Shown here in pieces: positions 5,026-7,325 of a DNA stretch of 7,325 nt. Origin of the DNA: Candidatus Cloacimonadota bacterium (GTDB lineage: Bacteria > Cloacimonadota > Cloacimonadia > Cloacimonadales > Cloacimonadaceae). The stretch covers positions 1-7,325 of the forward strand of contig JALNYD010000132.1 in NCBI GenBank assembly GCA_023230025.1. Direction: 5' to 3'. A program made the translations under genes and the position numbers. The notes beneath the pieces are model-generated. The model was not told the DNA's origin and made no database searches. It saw only the letters and a list, made by a program, of their open reading frames with translations. How positions within the stretch are numbered: position 1 is the first letter of the stretch; the number at the start of each line of letters is the position of its first letter.

Positions 5026-7325
5026 ATATCAATTCTTCAGCCAAGATCAAGGTCTCGGCACCCTCATCAATCTTACGGGCTGAGCTGATGATCTTGTGTA
5101 GATAGTCGTGTGGGACCAGCCTCATGAGCTTTTCTATGTCCTTGATGAGGCTATCTTTGTGGATATCTTTGATAATGTGGTATACACCATCAGGCAGGGA
5201 ATTTAGCTCTTTGCCCACGAAGAGCAGATCCTGCAAGTAGTCCCTAAAAGGGCTATCCTCTTTGAGGATGGCTTTGATCTTGTTTATATATTCTGCCCTT
5301 TTTCCACTCGGGGGACTGATATCCGGGGATACATACATGTTTGCTTTGGCATTCTGATATATGCGATCAAAGGCGTCCGAGCTTTCTTGAGGCTTTTCAA
5401 GAGGCTCAGCCCGAAAGAGGCTCAAAGCTTCTTCGGGGCTGAGAGCTTGGGAATGGGTGGCATCAATGCCGAGGCGGAAGCTAAAGTCTTCTCCTTTTTT
5501 GCCAAAGACGATCACTCCGGATTGATCTTTCTGGACGCTACGGCGCATTCTGCTGCGCAGCGGGATCTCGCGAGCTTTGTTGAGTAGCTCTTTTTTGCCG
5601 CTGCGGATCTGAGCGTATTCATTGATAAATTTCGCGTCCCAAGATTCCGCTTCTTGGTTTTCCATGGCATTTTTATATTGCTCATGGTAATATGAGATCA
5701 GCTTTTCATCACTGGTGAGCACCTTGGTGTCTTCTCCCAGAAGCTCATCTATCATTGCTTTTTTGAGAGTGGATATCTCTTTTGTGCGGATATGACCTTC
5801 ACCGATATCGGTGGGGAAGTAGTTGTAGATAAATAGCTTGTCAAAGAGCATCTTGCCGATGCGATTGATGCGTCCCACTCTTTGGATCACCCGGGTGGGG
5901 TTGTAGGGAATGTCGTAGTTAAAAACCGTTCCTGCCCGGTTCAGGTTGATGCCTTCGGAGAGGGCATCGGTGGAGATGATGACGTCAAAGTCGTTCTTTT
6001 GAATCATGGAAGACGCATCGAAATTCTCTTTGATTACTTTTCTTAACTTGGGAGATTCAGAGCTGGAGTAGTAGATGGCGCGGATCTCGGGATCCTTAAC
6101 GAGATTTTTATGTACATATGAAGCAGTGTCTGTATATTCGCTAAACATCACGATCTTGCGTCTGGGATCTTCTAAGAGCTGGCGCTTGATCTCTTCTTTG
6201 AAGCTTTCCAGCTTGGGATCTTTGGGGATGCCATTTGCAAACCACTCTTGATGAATCCTATCAAGCAGCTTGATATCATGCTCCAGATGGATGATAAAGC
6301 TTTCTTTGAGATCGCTCGTGGGGATGAAGACCAAGCCTTTTTGATAGTGTTTCTTTAGCTCACTATCAAAGGAATATGAGTCGATCTCGGCGATGAGTTC
6401 GTCTCCCAAAGCATCCAGAAGCTCATCCGCTGAAGGGAGCTGTCCCTTTTTGTAGATGGGCACTTTGCCCAGCTTATGGTAGTAGTCTCGGATGGCCTCC
6501 ATGGAGCCTTTCATGGATTCCAAGGTCTTTTTGAAGGCATTGACCGAGCTCTCAAAGCGACTCACCAAGAGTCTTTGCATGAACTTCGCCAAGTTTGCCT
6601 GGGCAACCCCGATGGAGTCTATGTCAGCATATTCATTCGTGATCATTTGTTTGAACTTTTGCAGATCTATGATGTAATTTGCCGGTTTGTAGCGGGCTCC
6701 GATAAAGCCGATCTCATCGCTAAGGGTGAAGCTGTCGGGACATGCCTCTTTGCTGTTTTGTGCGATCAACTTGAGGGTCCTAAGATATTGCTCTGCCAGA
6801 TCCCCAAGAGGGTATTCTTTGAGAATGGGTGGATCAGCAAAGACATAGCTTATGCCCTGCTTCTCAAGGTCATTGCGGTAGGCATCGATCTTTTCAAGAT
6901 CTAGGCGTGATCTGCGAATCACCACCGGATCTAGGATGATGCGGATGTTCCTGGCAATCTCGTTTACCTTCTCATGCTGCTCTTTTTTGCTGATCGTCTT
7001 CTTGTTTCGTTTGCGGTTTAGATCCTTATATTCCTTTACGGCTGATGCAAAGTGATAGCTGAGGTTGTCAACTGTGCGGATTGTGGATTTTGAGGGAATC
7101 TGAAAGAGCTTGATCATGGCAAAGACATCCTGTGGACGGTTGTTAAATGGAGTGGCAGTCAATAGCATCACCTTGTTTCCTTGACAGAGCCGATGCAGGA
7201 GGATGTAGATGTCATTTGTCTCATTGCGGTATTTATGAGCTTCGTCCACGATGATCACAAACTCATCATTGGGGAATTGCTCGACGAAATCTAGGGCTTT
7301 GTGGATGGAGCCAGAGCCAAAGACA
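5024..7325 (-). CDS. SNF2/HepA-like superfamily 2 helicase, N-terminus missing (partial at window edge)
   Basis: ATP-dependent DNA translocase/helicase of the SNF2-RapA(HepA) type, probably the motor of a restriction or anti-phage system. The frame is open to the window edge (22 codons before the GTG at 7258), so the start lies beyond 7325, and motif I (Walker A) is not seen. Numbering from that GTG: motif II VDEAH at residues 4-8, motif III LTATP at 33-37, VVIRRSRLDL at 112-121, KIVMFSEYTD in the second RecA domain at 368-377, motif V STDALSEGINLN at 429-440, motif VI QRVGRINRIG at 459-468. About 250 mostly helical residues separate the two RecA lobes, and about 215 residues after the helicase core match nothing I recognise. 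The stop overlaps the Shine-Dalgarno of the methylase gene, so translation is probably coupled. Helicases paired with Eco57I-like methylases often carry an N-terminal PLD (NgoFVII-like) nuclease; that part would be outside the window. A DISARM class 1 DrmD-like protein is an alternative. The helicase family is certain, the system name is not. Confidence 0.93.
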   Translation of the reverse strand, partial: VFGSGSIHKALDFVEQFPNDEFVIIVDEAHKYRNETNDIYILLHRLCQGNKVMLLTATPFNNRPQDVFAMIKLFQIPSKSTIRTVDNLSYHFASAVKEYKDLNRKRNKKTISKKEQHEKVNEIARNIRIILDPVVIRRSRLDLEKIDAYRNDLEKQGISYVFADPPILKEYPLGDLAEQYLRTLKLIAQNSKEACPDSFTLSDEIGFIGARYKPANYIIDLQKFKQMITNEYADIDSIGVAQANLAKFMQRLLVSRFESSVNAFKKTLESMKGSMEAIRDYYHKLGKVPIYKKGQLPSADELLDALGDELIAEIDSYSFDSELKKHYQKGLVFIPTSDLKESFIIHLEHDIKLLDRIHQEWFANGIPKDPKLESFKEEIKRQLLEDPRRKIVMFSEYTDTASYVHKNLVKDPEIRAIYYSSSESPKLRKVIKENFDASSMIQKNDFDVIISTDALSEGINLNRAGTVFNYDIPYNPTRVIQRVGRINRIGKMLFDKLFIYNYFPTDIGEGHIRTKEISTLKKAMIDELLGEDTKVLTSDEKLISYYHEQYKNAMENQEAESWDAKFINEYAQIRSGKKELLNKAREIPLRSRMRRSVQKDQSGVIVFGKKGEDFSFRLGIDATHSQALSPEEALSLFRAEPLEKPQESSDAFDRIYQNAKANMYVSPDISPPSGKRAEYINKIKAILKEDSPFRDYLQDLLFVGKELNSLPDGVYHIIKDIHKDSLIKDIEKLMRLVPHDYLHKIISSARKIDEGAETLILAEELI

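Noticed and set aside
6476..6904. 142-codon plus-strand open frame inside the helicase gene
   Set aside because: Antisense to an intact helicase frame, no motifs, no ribosome binding site.
1..7325. CRISPR array, tRNA or rRNA gene, insertion sequence
   Set aside because: No regularly spaced repeats, no cloverleaf-like or conserved RNA segments, and no transposase or terminal inverted repeats were seen on either strand.

Overview
The window is an accessory, defence-island-like stretch of a bacterial chromosome or contig in which every supported gene lies on the minus strand. The host cannot be named with confidence. Moderate and uneven GC, Shine-Dalgarno-led genes and the Eco57I-like methylase/helicase pairing suit an anaerobic Bacteroidota- or Cloacimonadota-like bacterium, but no phylogenetic marker is present.

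Reading in the direction of transcription (high to low coordinates), the window opens inside a large SNF2/HepA-type helicase gene (7325-5024) whose 5' end lies outside. Eight bases after its stop comes an 1150-residue Eco57I-like N6-adenine DNA methyltransferase with a TaqI-like target-recognition region (5015-1563). Twenty-four bases further on is a 212-residue HEPN-like protein (1538-900). Tight spacing, good ribosome binding sites and common orientation make these a probable operon. The natural reading is a methylation-based anti-phage or restriction system: the methylase marks self DNA, the helicase works on unmarked DNA, and the HEPN-like protein is a candidate RNase effector or accessory. 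The nuclease of the system is not obvious; it may be in the missing N-terminus of the helicase or in the divergent N-terminus of the methylase.

After an intergenic stretch of about 300 bp comes a separate HigBA-like toxin-antitoxin module, toxin first (597-187), then an XRE-type antitoxin (224-1, cut by the window edge), overlapping by 38 nt. It has its own candidate promoter with a perfect 8+8 bp inverted repeat between the -35 and -10 boxes, the expected place for an autorepressor operator.

The points that most deserve a second look are the methylase-helicase-HEPN combination, a small hairpin that places the HEPN gene's Shine-Dalgarno in its loop and its AUG in its stem, a sharp fall in GC inside the methylase's target-recognition region (about 53% to 34% by hand count), and the operator/near-leaderless architecture of the toxin-antitoxin module.
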